DNA from: DASSJT01 sp963715025
Lineage (GTDB): Bacteria; Actinomycetota; Actinomycetes; Actinomycetales; Dermatophilaceae
Assembly: GCA_963715025.1 (NCBI GenBank)
Contig: CAVQQQ010000003.1
Location: 248,001 to 312,000 of the forward strand
DNA length: 64,000 nucleotides
Reading direction: 5' to 3'
Under the pieces are notes generated by a model. It saw only the letters and a list, made by a program, of their open reading frames with translations, did no database searches and had not been told where the DNA came from. A program made the position numbers and the translations under genes. Positions 8,139-16,133 of this stretch are shown piece by piece (within the stretch, counting starts at the first letter, position 1; each line of letters starts with the position of its first letter).

Positions 8139-10108
8139 CAGCGGCGCCGGAAGGTGAGCCGGATGAGGCCGTATGCCGCGTCCGCCTGGGTCGCGGCTGC
8201 GCTCGCTTGGCGCATGCGCTCGGTGACATCGCCCTCGAGGTCGCCGACGAGGACGAATCCGAGGTCGCCCGCCCGGGCGAGGATCGCTCGCACATCTGCC
8301 GCACTCACCGCGGTCGGCACGGTCTGTGGCCCGACCGGCAGGGTCACGCTCAGCAGTCCTCCCGATCGCAGGGCCCAAGATGCCTGCCCGAGGGCTTCGT
8401 CGATGTCGTCGGCGTCGCACCCGCGGGGATGCAGCCGGGTGATCACGTCCAGCGAGGCGGTGTCGACGTCGAGCACGTCCACGCTCGAGCTCAGCCCGGT
8501 GAGCTCGAGCTCGACCGGCGCGAACCCGATCGTGCGCGCCCAGCGCGACAGCGGCGACCGGGTGCCGGACTCGTCGATGATGACCGCCGTGCGCCGGCCG
8601 TCATCGCGCACCCGCACGATCGCCGCTAGCGCACCCAGGGCAGCCCAGGCGGCGATGCTGTCGGCCGTGCGGGGCAGGCCGAGCCCACGAGCCAGGTCTC
8701 TTGCGTCCTCGGCCGACTCGGCGTCGGCCAGGATGTCGGATGCCTGCACCCACTCCGGGAAGTCCGCAGGCGTCACGGTCACGGTGGGGCGACGCGCACG
8801 CCACGCGGTCGAGGCTGAGCCCGCAGCTGCGCGCAGCGCCTCGCGCGCGACGGCGCGAGCACCGACCGGACGCCCTCTGGCCTCGGCCCCGGCCTCGGCC
8901 CCGGCGTCGCCCTCGCGGTCCGAACTCCGGTCCTCGGCCGACGAGTCGCCCGCGAGCGCCTCGATCGCGCCGATGTAGCCGGCCCACGGCCCCGAGAGAT
9001 CAGGTGGCTTGACTTCTGCCCGCAGCCGCTCCACCACCCCCGGCTCGGCGAGGTGGTGCAGGGCCTCGACCAGCGAGCGCTCGTCGCCCGGCGGGACGAG
9101 CAGGCCGTCGACGTCGTGGCGCACCTGCTCGCCGAAGGTGCCCACGTTGGAGGCCAGCACCGGCAGGCCGTGCTGCTGGGCCAGGAAGGCGTACTGGGAT
9201 GCGGTGGCGCTGCGGTAGGTCAGCGTCAGCACGTCGTGCGCAGCCAGCATCGGCGCGAGCCGGTCAGCGGGCACGTAGCCCGGGTGCACTGCCACCCGAC
9301 CGGCCAGCCGCGGGTCGCTGGCGAGGGCACGCACCTCGCGCCCCGCCTCGCCCCACATCTCCCCCGCAACGGTGAGCCTCAGCTCCGGGACCTCCATCAG
9401 GGCGCGCAGCAGCACGTCGACGCCCTTGTAGTCACGGACGATGCCCATGGCCAGCAGCCTGGGCGGCCCGGCATACGGCCTGCGCTCGACAGGCGACCCA
9501 CCGGGCAGGTGCGGCGGCAGGTCGGCGATGCTCACCCGCTCGGCACCCAGCTCGCGCGCGAGCTGGGCCTGCGGGGAACTGTGCACGAGGACCGCGTCGA
9601 CCCGCCGGAACAGCGCCGATACCAGCTGCCGGTCGCCGGGGTGGGGCTCGTGCGGCAGGACGTTGTGGGCGATGACCACGCTGCGCGGCCCGAGTGGGGT
9701 GGAGCGGATGCGGCCGACGCCCGCCGCCCGCAGCAACGACAGGTGGGCCGGGACAACCGCCGGGATCACGTGCACGACGATGATCGCGTCCATGTCGCGC
9801 AGCCGCCGGCCGGTGCGCACCCAGGTGTCGGGGCGCGCCCACGACAGGGCGGGAATGCTTCGGGGGAACGGCTCCACGTCAGGGGCGCCGTCGGGCACCG
9901 CCTGCTCACCGGGGTAGAGCTTCGAGGGGTACAGGTGCGACCAGGACACCAGCGTGACGTCGTGGCCCGCCGCCGCCAGCTCATGGGCCAGCGTGGTCGT
10001 GTGCGCGGCGATGCCGCCCTTGTAGGGATGGGTCGGCCCGACGACCGCGACGCGCAGGGAGGCGGACGCGCCCGTGGCGTCCCCGGGGGAACGGGCTGGT
10101 GACCCCAT
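8138..10108 (-). CDS. Family 4 glycosyltransferase fused to a degenerate methyltransferase-like domain
   Basis: The 656-residue product has two parts. Residues ~18-400 are a GT-B glycosyltransferase of family 4: VVGPTHPYKGGIAAHTTTL at the start, MGIVRDYKGVDVLLRAL where the donor domain begins, and SQYAFLAQQHGLPVLASN near the nucleotide-sugar site. A low-complexity Asp/Glu/Ala linker follows (~410-435). Residues ~450-656 look like a Rossmann methyltransferase that kept late strands (SLDVITRLHPRG; ALRSGGLLSVTLPVGP), but I could not find a clear glycine-rich SAM motif I. The frame is open far upstream, antisense to nothing useful; the ATG at 10108 lies 11 bases after the stop of the upstream GT2 gene and begins the homology. 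It overlaps the next gene by one base. Confidence 0.85.
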   Translation of the reverse strand: MGSPARSPGDATGASASLRVAVVGPTHPYKGGIAAHTTTLAHELAAAGHDVTLVSWSHLYPSKLYPGEQAVPDGAPDVEPFPRSIPALSWARPDTWVRTGRRLRDMDAIIVVHVIPAVVPAHLSLLRAAGVGRIRSTPLGPRSVVIAHNVLPHEPHPGDRQLVSALFRRVDAVLVHSSPQAQLARELGAERVSIADLPPHLPGGSPVERRPYAGPPRLLAMGIVRDYKGVDVLLRALMEVPELRLTVAGEMWGEAGREVRALASDPRLAGRVAVHPGYVPADRLAPMLAAHDVLTLTYRSATASQYAFLAQQHGLPVLASNVGTFGEQVRHDVDGLLVPPGDERSLVEALHHLAEPGVVERLRAEVKPPDLSGPWAGYIGAIEALAGDSSAEDRSSDREGDAGAEAGAEARGRPVGARAVAREALRAAAGSASTAWRARRPTVTVTPADFPEWVQASDILADAESAEDARDLARGLGLPRTADSIAAWAALGALAAIVRVRDDGRRTAVIIDESGTRSPLSRWARTIGFAPVELELTGLSSSVDVLDVDTASLDVITRLHPRGCDADDIDEALGQASWALRSGGLLSVTLPVGPQTVPTAVSAADVRAILARAGDLGFVLVGDLEGDVTERMRQASAAATQADAAYGLIRLTFRRR

Positions 10109-10119
10109 CGACCGCCTGC

Positions 10120-11352
10120 TCAGACGCCGTCGCGCGAGCGCACCACAAGGTCGGCGAGCAGCGCGAGCGAGCCGATCATGATGCTGCTCACGAGAAGCAG
10201 GACGGTGTTGGCGGGGATGTAGAAGGGGTGGCGCACCATGTCCACAACGAACTTGACGGCACCGATCGCGAAGAGCCACAGGGCCGGCGGCATGAGGACC
10301 TTGAGCGGGTCGAAATAGACCACCATGCGCAGCACCTGGAGGATGTAGCGGTAGGCGTCGTGGAGGAAGTGGAACTTCGACTGGCCCTCGCGCTTGGCAT
10401 ACGACGTCGGCACGTACTTGATGTCGTGCTGGTTGGACAGGAACGCCAGCGTGATGGTCGTGACGCAGGAGAAGCCGGACGGGAGCAGGCGCAGGTACGG
10501 CAGCGAGACCTCGCGGCGGAAGGCGCGCAGGCCCGAGTTGAGATCCGGGATCTGCTGCTTGGTGAGCCGCTCGGCGACCTTGCGGATGAACCACTTGGCC
10601 GGCACCCGGGCCCACTTGTGGGTGCCCTCCTCGGTGGTGCGCGCGCCGACGACCTGGTCGTAGGAGTCGTCCTCGACGAGGATGCGCACCAGCTCGGGGA
10701 TGCGCTCGTTCTCGTACGTCATGTCGGCGTCGGTCCACACCACGATGTCGCCGGACGCCTGCTGGGTGCCGATGCGGCGCGCGGTGCCGGAGCCGCCGTT
10801 GCGCCGGAACGGCATGATGCGCAGGTTGGCGTAGCGCTGGGCCGCGTCGTTGAGCACATCGAGGGTGTTGTCCGTCGAGGCGTCGTCGATGCACAGCACC
10901 TCGTACGTGAACTCGCTGGCGTTCATGGCCTGCGTGATGCGCTCGATCTCCCGGAGCACGTGGGCGCCCTCGTTGTAACAGGGCAGCACGATGGTCACCA
11001 GCGGCTTGTCGCTGTCCTCAAGCTCGTATGCCGGGTGCTCGCCTTCTCGGGTCACGGCACCCGTGCTGGCCGGCGAGACGGTGCCCCTCCCGTCGCCGCG
11101 GACGGCGGACGACCGGGGATCGTCGCTCCCGCCGGCCAGCTCGCCGGTGCGGACGTCGATCGGCTCGGTCGCCGGCGTCGCCGGTGCCGCGGGCACGGCC
11201 GACGCCGGCGGCGCGGCGGATACCGCGGGCGATGCAGGTTCTGTGGTCGGCGGGGTGCCCGAATCGGTGCCCGAATCGGTGCCCGAATCGGAGGCCGAGT
11301 CGGTGGCCGGCCCGACGCTGGGGATCACTTCGGTGGCAGGGTGCTCGCTCAT
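10120..11352 (-). CDS. Family 2 glycosyltransferase, polyprenyl-phosphate sugar transferase type
   Basis: The 410-residue product begins with ~110 residues of low-complexity Ser/Asp/Pro/Ala sequence, then a GT2 domain: VTIVLPCYNEGAHV, the acidic pair in LCIDDASTDNT, VWTDADMTYENERIPEL and the conserved DLNSGLRAFRRE. Two C-terminal transmembrane helices (about 345-365 and 380-402) anchor it. This pattern fits enzymes that load a sugar onto a polyprenyl phosphate, or DPM1-like relatives. It heads a minus-strand group with the GT4 fusion, the YbhN protein and a methyltransferase. TAGGCT lies 9 bases upstream of the ATG, again suggesting a leaderless promoter. Confidence 0.88.
   Translation of the reverse strand: MSEHPATEVIPSVGPATDSASDSGTDSGTDSGTPPTTEPASPAVSAAPPASAVPAAPATPATEPIDVRTGELAGGSDDPRSSAVRGDGRGTVSPASTGAVTREGEHPAYELEDSDKPLVTIVLPCYNEGAHVLREIERITQAMNASEFTYEVLCIDDASTDNTLDVLNDAAQRYANLRIMPFRRNGGSGTARRIGTQQASGDIVVWTDADMTYENERIPELVRILVEDDSYDQVVGARTTEEGTHKWARVPAKWFIRKVAERLTKQQIPDLNSGLRAFRREVSLPYLRLLPSGFSCVTTITLAFLSNQHDIKYVPTSYAKREGQSKFHFLHDAYRYILQVLRMVVYFDPLKVLMPPALWLFAIGAVKFVVDMVRHPFYIPANTVLLLVSSIMIGSLALLADLVVRSRDGV
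11255..11302. repeat. 12-base tandem repeat inside the GT2 N-terminus
   Basis: Three exact copies of GTGCCCGAATCG and a fourth diverged copy lie in frame and encode, on the minus strand, repeats of Asp-Ser-Gly-Thr. They form part of the disordered N-terminal extension. Copy number could vary between strains by slippage. Confidence 0.85.
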
Positions 11353-11361
11353 TTCGCGTCG

Positions 11362-11367
11362 AGCCTA
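11362..11367 (-). promoter_or_regulatory. -10 hexamer upstream of the GT2 gene
   Basis: TAGGCT on the minus strand is separated by 9 bases from the ATG at 11350-11352. No ribosome binding site is visible in the gap, so a leaderless or nearly leaderless transcript is likely. Confidence 0.5.
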
Positions 11368-11455
11368 CCCGCCCACGCCCGCGGGAACCGCCGCCCGCCG
11401 GCTCACGAAACCGCCGGACCCTCACGAACCCGAATGACCCCTCCCCGACGCAGGA

Positions 11456-11503
11456 GTCTTCGGAGGATCACCGGGGCCCTGACTCCGGCGATCCTCCGAA
11501 GAC
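11456..11503. repeat. 14-bp perfect inverted repeat, GTCTTCGGAGGATC family
   Basis: GTCTTCGGAGGATC (11456-11469) pairs perfectly with GATCCTCCGAAGAC (11490-11503) across a 20-base loop. The stop of the AbiEi/DUF559-like gene lies inside the left arm. It is related to the elements at 6215-6237 and 12642-12699. It may serve as that gene's terminator, but its recurrence suggests a dispersed palindromic element. Confidence 0.7.
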
Positions 11504-12469
11504 CTTTCGCACAACACACCCGCGCCGTCGGCACGGCCGGGCCTGCCCGGTCCAGCCACGGGTGCGCAGGATGGCGCCGATCTCACCGGCCGTGACGCAC
11601 GGACGTACGGCGACATCCACCCAGAACACCCTCGTCGTTACTCGATCCGCGCCGAGCAGCCTGCGATCGCGCTGGCCGTCACGCACCCGATCGGACCACC
11701 CTTCGTGGCCCAGACGTCCGTCGACCTCGACGAGGAATCCATACTCTTCGTAGTCGTTGTCGTGGTAGCGCCGGCGACCGCGGTCGGAGGGCGACTGCCG
11801 GGTCGCCCAGGGCAGCCTGTGCGCCCGCTCGACATCGCGGACGTAGAGGATCTCCGCGCCACTCTGTCCGCCATCGTCGATCTCGACCAGGGCCGGACGT
11901 AGCACCTTCCTGTGCTTGTGCCCACCGCGGGCCACGAGCTCCTGCCGCAACTGCGTCGGCGTTACGAGCTGCTTCTGGACGGCATTCGCGACGTTCCCGA
12001 GAGCATCGGCCTCCGATCCCTTCGCGGCCAAGTCGAGCACGGTGGCCGGCAGGGTCGTCCGCCATGGATACGCGGTCTCGTGGATGAGGTTCTCCCATCG
12101 CATCGAGCGTCGGACCACGATCCCCGGCATGGCCACGACCCGCCGCCGCTCGGGCACGACGAGCTCCACGCCCGGGGGAGGGTCGCGCTCGAGCCCCCAG
12201 AGAAAGGCGGCACTGTGCCCACAGAACGCGGCATCAGCCTCCAGTCCCCCCGACTGGCTCCAGAGCAGTGCGGCCATGCCCCTGACGAGCCAGTCGGATC
12301 GACCTGGCTCGGTGAGGAACACCCCGTCGTGAACCCGGACCCAACGCCGCGACGACACCCGCCAACGAACCATGTCCTCTGGCATGCCCGCGGCCAGGCA
12401 CTGCCTGCGAGTCAGCAGGCCAGCCTGTTTGTCAGCATGAGTGCGCAGGGCCCTCCAGTCGATCGACAC
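11468..12469 (-). CDS. AbiEi-like winged-helix plus DUF559-like (PD-(D/E)XK) protein
   Basis: The 333-residue product starts with a segment like the AbiEi-type winged-helix region (LLTRRQCLAAGMPEDMVRWR, residues ~14-33, then a VHDGVFLT strand). It ends with a small restriction-endonuclease-like domain: FLVEVDGRLGHEG, a conserved RDRRLLGADRVTTRVF and a terminal WVDV, as in DUF559. Such stand-alone genes are frequent in actinobacteria; no toxin or abortive-infection partner is adjacent, so a defence role is unproven. The GTG at 12467-12469 is chosen because homology begins there; the frame stays open to 12769 without looking coding. The stop lies within an inverted repeat, which may have moved the C-terminus. 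Confidence 0.7.
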   Translation of the reverse strand: MSIDWRALRTHADKQAGLLTRRQCLAAGMPEDMVRWRVSSRRWVRVHDGVFLTEPGRSDWLVRGMAALLWSQSGGLEADAAFCGHSAAFLWGLERDPPPGVELVVPERRRVVAMPGIVVRRSMRWENLIHETAYPWRTTLPATVLDLAAKGSEADALGNVANAVQKQLVTPTQLRQELVARGGHKHRKVLRPALVEIDDGGQSGAEILYVRDVERAHRLPWATRQSPSDRGRRRYHDNDYEEYGFLVEVDGRLGHEGWSDRVRDGQRDRRLLGADRVTTRVFWVDVAVRPCVTAGEIGAILRTRGWTGQARPCRRRGCVVRKVFGGSPESGPR

Positions 12470-12837
12470 GCCGACCAGCCTGCTATCCCCGGAATGACGA
12501 CCACCGGCCCCATCCACAGGCGGAACGCCACCGCCGCCCTTGCCGCTGGGATCCCTCACGACACGCAACCTGCACGGCAGCAGCTGCGGCGGTAGTCCAG
12601 CGCCGAGCCCCTGTGGGGGGACAGCCCCGCCCCGGCGCACACCAGAGTCTTCGGAAGATCTTCGGAGTCCTGGTCCCGCAGAATCTCCGAAGACTCTGGC
12701 TAGGGAGAGTGGGGTCGGGACAGGGGGGCGGGAGAGGGAAAACGGAGAGTCAGGGTCGGAGCGACGCACCTCAGGACGCCAAGTCGGTGCAGCCCGCGTT
12801 TTGCGCGTCCCGGCTGCCGTGTGGAACGTTGGACCCC
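12470..12837. other. Divergent intergenic region between the AbiEi/DUF559-like gene and the phosphatase gene
   Basis: These 368 bases contain no gene I can support. They hold the large inverted repeat at 12642-12699 and, directly after it, a strongly purine-rich stretch (about 12700-12755) on the plus strand. No convincing promoter hexamers were found for the phosphatase gene. Confidence 0.55.
12642..12699. repeat. 14-bp inverted repeat, CCAGAGTCTTCGGA family
   Basis: CCAGAGTCTTCGGA (12642-12655) pairs perfectly with TCCGAAGACTCTGG (12686-12699) around a 30-base loop that itself contains a second GATCTTCGGAG copy. It shares the TCTTCGGA core with the element at 11456-11503, but here it lies in a divergent, not terminal, position, so it is not simply a terminator. 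Confidence 0.7.
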
Positions 12838-13626
12838 GTGGATACCGCGGCCGTGCTCGACCTCATGAAAGAGGTGGCAGCGGACGTCATCTCGCCGCGC
12901 TTCCGCTCCCTCGCCGACGGCGAGGTGATGGAGAAGAACCCGGGCGACCTCGTGACCGTCGCCGACCGCGAAGCCGAGGCCCTGCTCACGCGGGCCCTCC
13001 ACACGGCATACCCCTTGGCGGTGATCCTGGGCGAAGAGGCCACCGCAGTCGACCACAGGCTGCTCGACCGCTTTTCGGCGGCCGACCACGCGTTCACCAT
13101 CGACCCGGTCGACGGCACCAAGAACTTCGTTCACGGCAACCCCGACCACGCAGTCATGGTGTCGGAGGTGCGCGCGGGTGAGACCGTGCGGGCCTGGATC
13201 TGGCAGCCTGAGCACCAGGTCGGCTGGGTCGCCGAGCGCGGCGCCGGTGTCTTTCGCGACGGCGAGCGCATGAAGCGCGAACCCCTCCCCGACGACGCCT
13301 GCCCCCACGGCGTGACCTCGATGTGGTCGCTGCGCGGCCACGTCCTGGGTGACCTGCCGCCGCTGACCGGCTCGTGGGTGTGCTGCGGGATCGACTACCC
13401 GCGGCTCATCGAGGGCGCGACCGACTTCATTCTGTATGGCCGCAACTCGCCCTGGGACCACTCCCCCGGCACGCTGATGGTGCGCGAGGCTGGCGGCTGG
13501 GCCGGGCACCCCGACGGCACCGACTACCGAGCCTCCAGCCGGATGCCGGGTGTGATCGCCGCAGCAGACAAGGCGACGTATGCCGGTGTGCGCCGGCAGG
13601 TGCGCGAGGCGTTCGCCCCGCGCTGA
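12838..13626 (+). CDS. Inositol monophosphatase family protein
   Basis: The 262-residue product has all metal-binding blocks of the magnesium-dependent phosphatase family: GEEA (65-68), DPVDGTKNF (89-97, with D89 and D92) and WDHSPGTLMVREAGG (206-220, with D207). Members hydrolyse inositol-1-phosphate, histidinol phosphate, PAP or fructose-1,6-bisphosphate; the exact substrate cannot be set here. In actinobacteria a histidinol-phosphatase (HisN-like) role is common, but no his genes are nearby. The GTG at 12838 is chosen because the family homology starts there; the open upstream frame crosses an inverted repeat and does not look coding. Confidence 0.88.
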   Translation: MDTAAVLDLMKEVAADVISPRFRSLADGEVMEKNPGDLVTVADREAEALLTRALHTAYPLAVILGEEATAVDHRLLDRFSAADHAFTIDPVDGTKNFVHGNPDHAVMVSEVRAGETVRAWIWQPEHQVGWVAERGAGVFRDGERMKREPLPDDACPHGVTSMWSLRGHVLGDLPPLTGSWVCCGIDYPRLIEGATDFILYGRNSPWDHSPGTLMVREAGGWAGHPDGTDYRASSRMPGVIAAADKATYAGVRRQVREAFAPR

Positions 13627-13769
13627 TCGCCCTGGCGCGATTGTTCCGGCTGGGGGCGCCGGACGACGATCCGGCCGTCCCGGTCACGTTGTCTACGGCG
13701 CTGACCGGGCCGTACGGATCCCGTTGCGCTACGGCGCTGCCCACCCGTCCGTGCTCCTTCCACGGACCC

Positions 13770-13800
13770 GTCGGGCATCCGCCGCTGTCGGATGCCCGAC
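13770..13800 (+). terminator. 12-bp hairpin downstream of the phosphatase gene
   Basis: GTCGGGCATCCG (13770-13781) pairs with CGGATGCCCGAC (13789-13800) across a 7-base loop, about 145 bases after the phosphatase stop and 80 bases before the wall-binding gene. There is no T-run. It may end upstream transcription or lie just ahead of the next promoter, whose likely -10 is CATAGGTT near 13828-13835. Confidence 0.5.
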
Positions 13801-13881
13801 GCCGCTGCCGCCAGTGTCGGGGGCTTGCCATAGGTTGACCCAGCGCAACCGCGCAGAACGGTATGCAGCATGAGGGGAACG

Positions 13882-16020
13882 ATGACATCAATCACTAATC
13901 CACTACTGAGGCGCGGGTTCACGCGGGCAACCGGAAGGGCTCTGGCCCTCACGGCGACCGGAGCCTTGGCCCTCGGCTCGGTCGGACTCAGCACTGCGGC
14001 GGCAGCCACCGCCTGGGACCCCACCGCGGCGGGACTGCCCGCCCTGCCCGATCCCTCCGTCGACGGCGAGATCACTGTGACGCAGGTGACCGGTGGCGTC
14101 GGCACCATGAAGTCCTTCCAGGCCGCTGCCGACGGCGCGGTGGTCAACTACGCGACGACCGTCAACTGGCGTAGCGTCACCTGGGGCCCGGCTGGGGATG
14201 TGGTCAGCGGCGACGCGACCGGCGGATCGCTGGCCACGGGCTCGGGCCAGGAGTCCCTCTTCACCAAGTCCACCGTTCGGGGGTCGCAGTGGTCGCCCTA
14301 CGGCGACAGCCTGACCCGGTCGACGACGTCGGGCACAGGCTTCAAGCCGGCCGCCGCGTGGGTGGGTGGCTCGCTGGTCCAGCAGCTCGGCCCCGAGCTG
14401 CCTGACGACCCGGGCGCGGCGGCCGTGTATCCCGACGGGGACGGTGTGGTCGTCGGCATGGGCGCAGCACCCGCCCGGGACCTTGGGACTCAGAACATCG
14501 TCTTCCCGCGGATTCGCAACACCGCGCTCGACGATCCGGTAGCTGTACCTGTCTCCCTCGGCTACTCCGCCTTCGACGCCCATGATGCTGCTATCGGTGC
14601 CGACGGCACCCTGGCCTTCATCGGTAAGGACGACGCCGGTGTCCATCTGTATGTCGACGAGGGCACGGGCGCAACGAAGGTGGCCGACGTGGCCAAGACC
14701 GGGCTCGAATGCCCCGGCCAGCGGCCCGCTTTCGCGCCCAGCAGCACGGCCATTGCCTACGTCGCGAACGTCGGGGACACCTGTGCCCAGACTGCGCTCC
14801 ACGTCCTCAAGCAGGCGAGTGGCACGTTCGTCGGCGGCAATGACATCACGGTTTCCACCTCGCCTGACGCCAGCACCTACGAGGCACCCTCGTGGCGCGC
14901 CAAGACTCCGAACGCCGCGAGCGGCCGGCTGGCCGGGAGTGACCGGGTCGCCACAGGGGTCTCCATCAGCCAAGCGGGCTGGGATGACGCAAGCGCTGAC
15001 GTGGTGGTGCTGGCCAGTTCGGGCACCTTCCCTGACGCCATCGTCGGCGGACCGTTGGCCGGCCTGCTGGCCTCGCCGCTGCTCATCACGCCGAGCACCA
15101 AGCTCGACTCACGGGTGCTCACCGAGATCAAGCGGGTCCTCAACCCCAACGCGGGCGGCGGTGTGTACATCATCGGCGGGACTGGCGCGGTTTCCTCCTC
15201 TGTGGAGTCGGCACTTCACAGTGCAGGCATCGCCACCTTGAGGCTGGGCGGATCCGACCGCTTCGGGACAAGTATCAAGGTTGCCCAGGAGATCGACGCC
15301 GTCTTTGACGGAGTCCCCCTGCCTCGGTCGACGGCGTTCCTGGCCGATGGCATGAAGTTCCCCGACGCGCTGGTCGCCGGTCCGGCAGCCACGGGGTACT
15401 TCGCTCCCGTGCTTCTGACGAATGGCACCACGGTTCCGAGTTCGGTGAAGAGCTACGCGACCGGAGCGGGCATCAGCGCCTTCTTCGGGGTGGGCGGGTC
15501 CGCCGCCACCGCCGGCGCTGCCGCCTTCCCCGGAAAGACGACGGGCATCTCGGGCGCCGACCGCTACGCAACGTCGCAGCAGGTGGCGCAATACTTCTTC
15601 CCGGGAGCCGGCGTCCTTGGCTATGCCTCCGGGGAGAACTTCCCCGACGCCCTCACCGGCGGGGCCTTGATGGCGGGCCTCTGGCAGCCGCTCATGCTCG
15701 CACGGGCCTCTACGCTGCCCAGTGTCGTGTCCGGCCAGGCCTACCGCTACCGCGCCTCCACCGACCAGGTGCTGGTCTTCGGCGGTACGGCGGTTGTGTC
15801 CGACGGGGTCCGCGGACTCGTCAGCGTGGCGGCGGGAACGCAGACGGCGAACTTCGGCCCGGACGTTCTGGTTGTCCCCAACCCGAAGATGCCGGCGACG
15901 GCCGCCATGTCGAGCAGCCCCGGCGCTCGCGGCTCGGGTGGTCCCCAGGCTGAGCTCAAGAGCCTCCGCGACAAGGTGCAGCAGCGTGGCGCCGTCGCGA
16001 AGCTCTCGTGGTCCCGCTGA
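13882..16020 (+). CDS. Secreted protein with three cell wall-binding repeat 2 (CWB2) modules
   Basis: The product (about 712 residues) has a signal peptide: a basic head, a hydrophobic run and a TAAAATA cleavage region near residue 43. Residues ~50-335 are rich in beta strands, with repeats reminiscent of a TolB/WD-like propeller (FAPSSTAIAYVANVG). Three CWB2 modules follow, beginning at RLAGSDRVATG (~347), RLGGSDRFGTS (~453) and ISGADRYATS (~554), with the typical FPDA and GGT.AV motifs. In clostridia CWB2 trimers bind wall teichoic-type polymers; here the module probably anchors the protein to the wall. ATG 13882 is preferred over 13870 because GAGGGG lies just upstream. A strong terminator follows. 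Confidence 0.85.
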   Translation: MTSITNPLLRRGFTRATGRALALTATGALALGSVGLSTAAAATAWDPTAAGLPALPDPSVDGEITVTQVTGGVGTMKSFQAAADGAVVNYATTVNWRSVTWGPAGDVVSGDATGGSLATGSGQESLFTKSTVRGSQWSPYGDSLTRSTTSGTGFKPAAAWVGGSLVQQLGPELPDDPGAAAVYPDGDGVVVGMGAAPARDLGTQNIVFPRIRNTALDDPVAVPVSLGYSAFDAHDAAIGADGTLAFIGKDDAGVHLYVDEGTGATKVADVAKTGLECPGQRPAFAPSSTAIAYVANVGDTCAQTALHVLKQASGTFVGGNDITVSTSPDASTYEAPSWRAKTPNAASGRLAGSDRVATGVSISQAGWDDASADVVVLASSGTFPDAIVGGPLAGLLASPLLITPSTKLDSRVLTEIKRVLNPNAGGGVYIIGGTGAVSSSVESALHSAGIATLRLGGSDRFGTSIKVAQEIDAVFDGVPLPRSTAFLADGMKFPDALVAGPAATGYFAPVLLTNGTTVPSSVKSYATGAGISAFFGVGGSAATAGAAAFPGKTTGISGADRYATSQQVAQYFFPGAGVLGYASGENFPDALTGGALMAGLWQPLMLARASTLPSVVSGQAYRYRASTDQVLVFGGTAVVSDGVRGLVSVAAGTQTANFGPDVLVVPNPKMPATAAMSSSPGARGSGGPQAELKSLRDKVQQRGAVAKLSWSR

Positions 16021-16030
16021 TCGGATAGGC

Positions 16031-16073
16031 ACGCAGAGGGCCGGTGGCGCGCAGCGCCACCGGCCCTCTGCGT
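16031..16073. terminator. Bidirectional terminator, 20-bp perfect stem
   Basis: ACGCAGAGGGCCGGTGGCGC (16031-16050), a GCA loop, and the exact complement (16054-16073) form a 20-base-pair hairpin 10 bases after the stop of the CWB2 gene. The next gene converges and ends at 16134, so the hairpin can serve both strands. Confidence 0.85.
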
Positions 16074-16133
16074 TGTGCCAAACCTTCCCCTCACGGCCAA
16101 ACCTTCAGCGGCACCGGCAAGGTTCGATAGCGG

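Noticed and set aside
11468..12469. Toxin-antitoxin or abortive infection system
   Set aside because: Only one gene with AbiEi/DUF559-like features is present; no partner toxin is adjacent.
12613..12837. Longer start for the phosphatase gene
   Set aside because: The open frame crosses the inverted repeat at 12642-12699 and gives a low-complexity product; the family homology begins at 12838.
16074..16133. Short direct repeat GGCCAAACCTT after the terminator
   Set aside because: Two partial copies over 25 bases are not enough to call an element.
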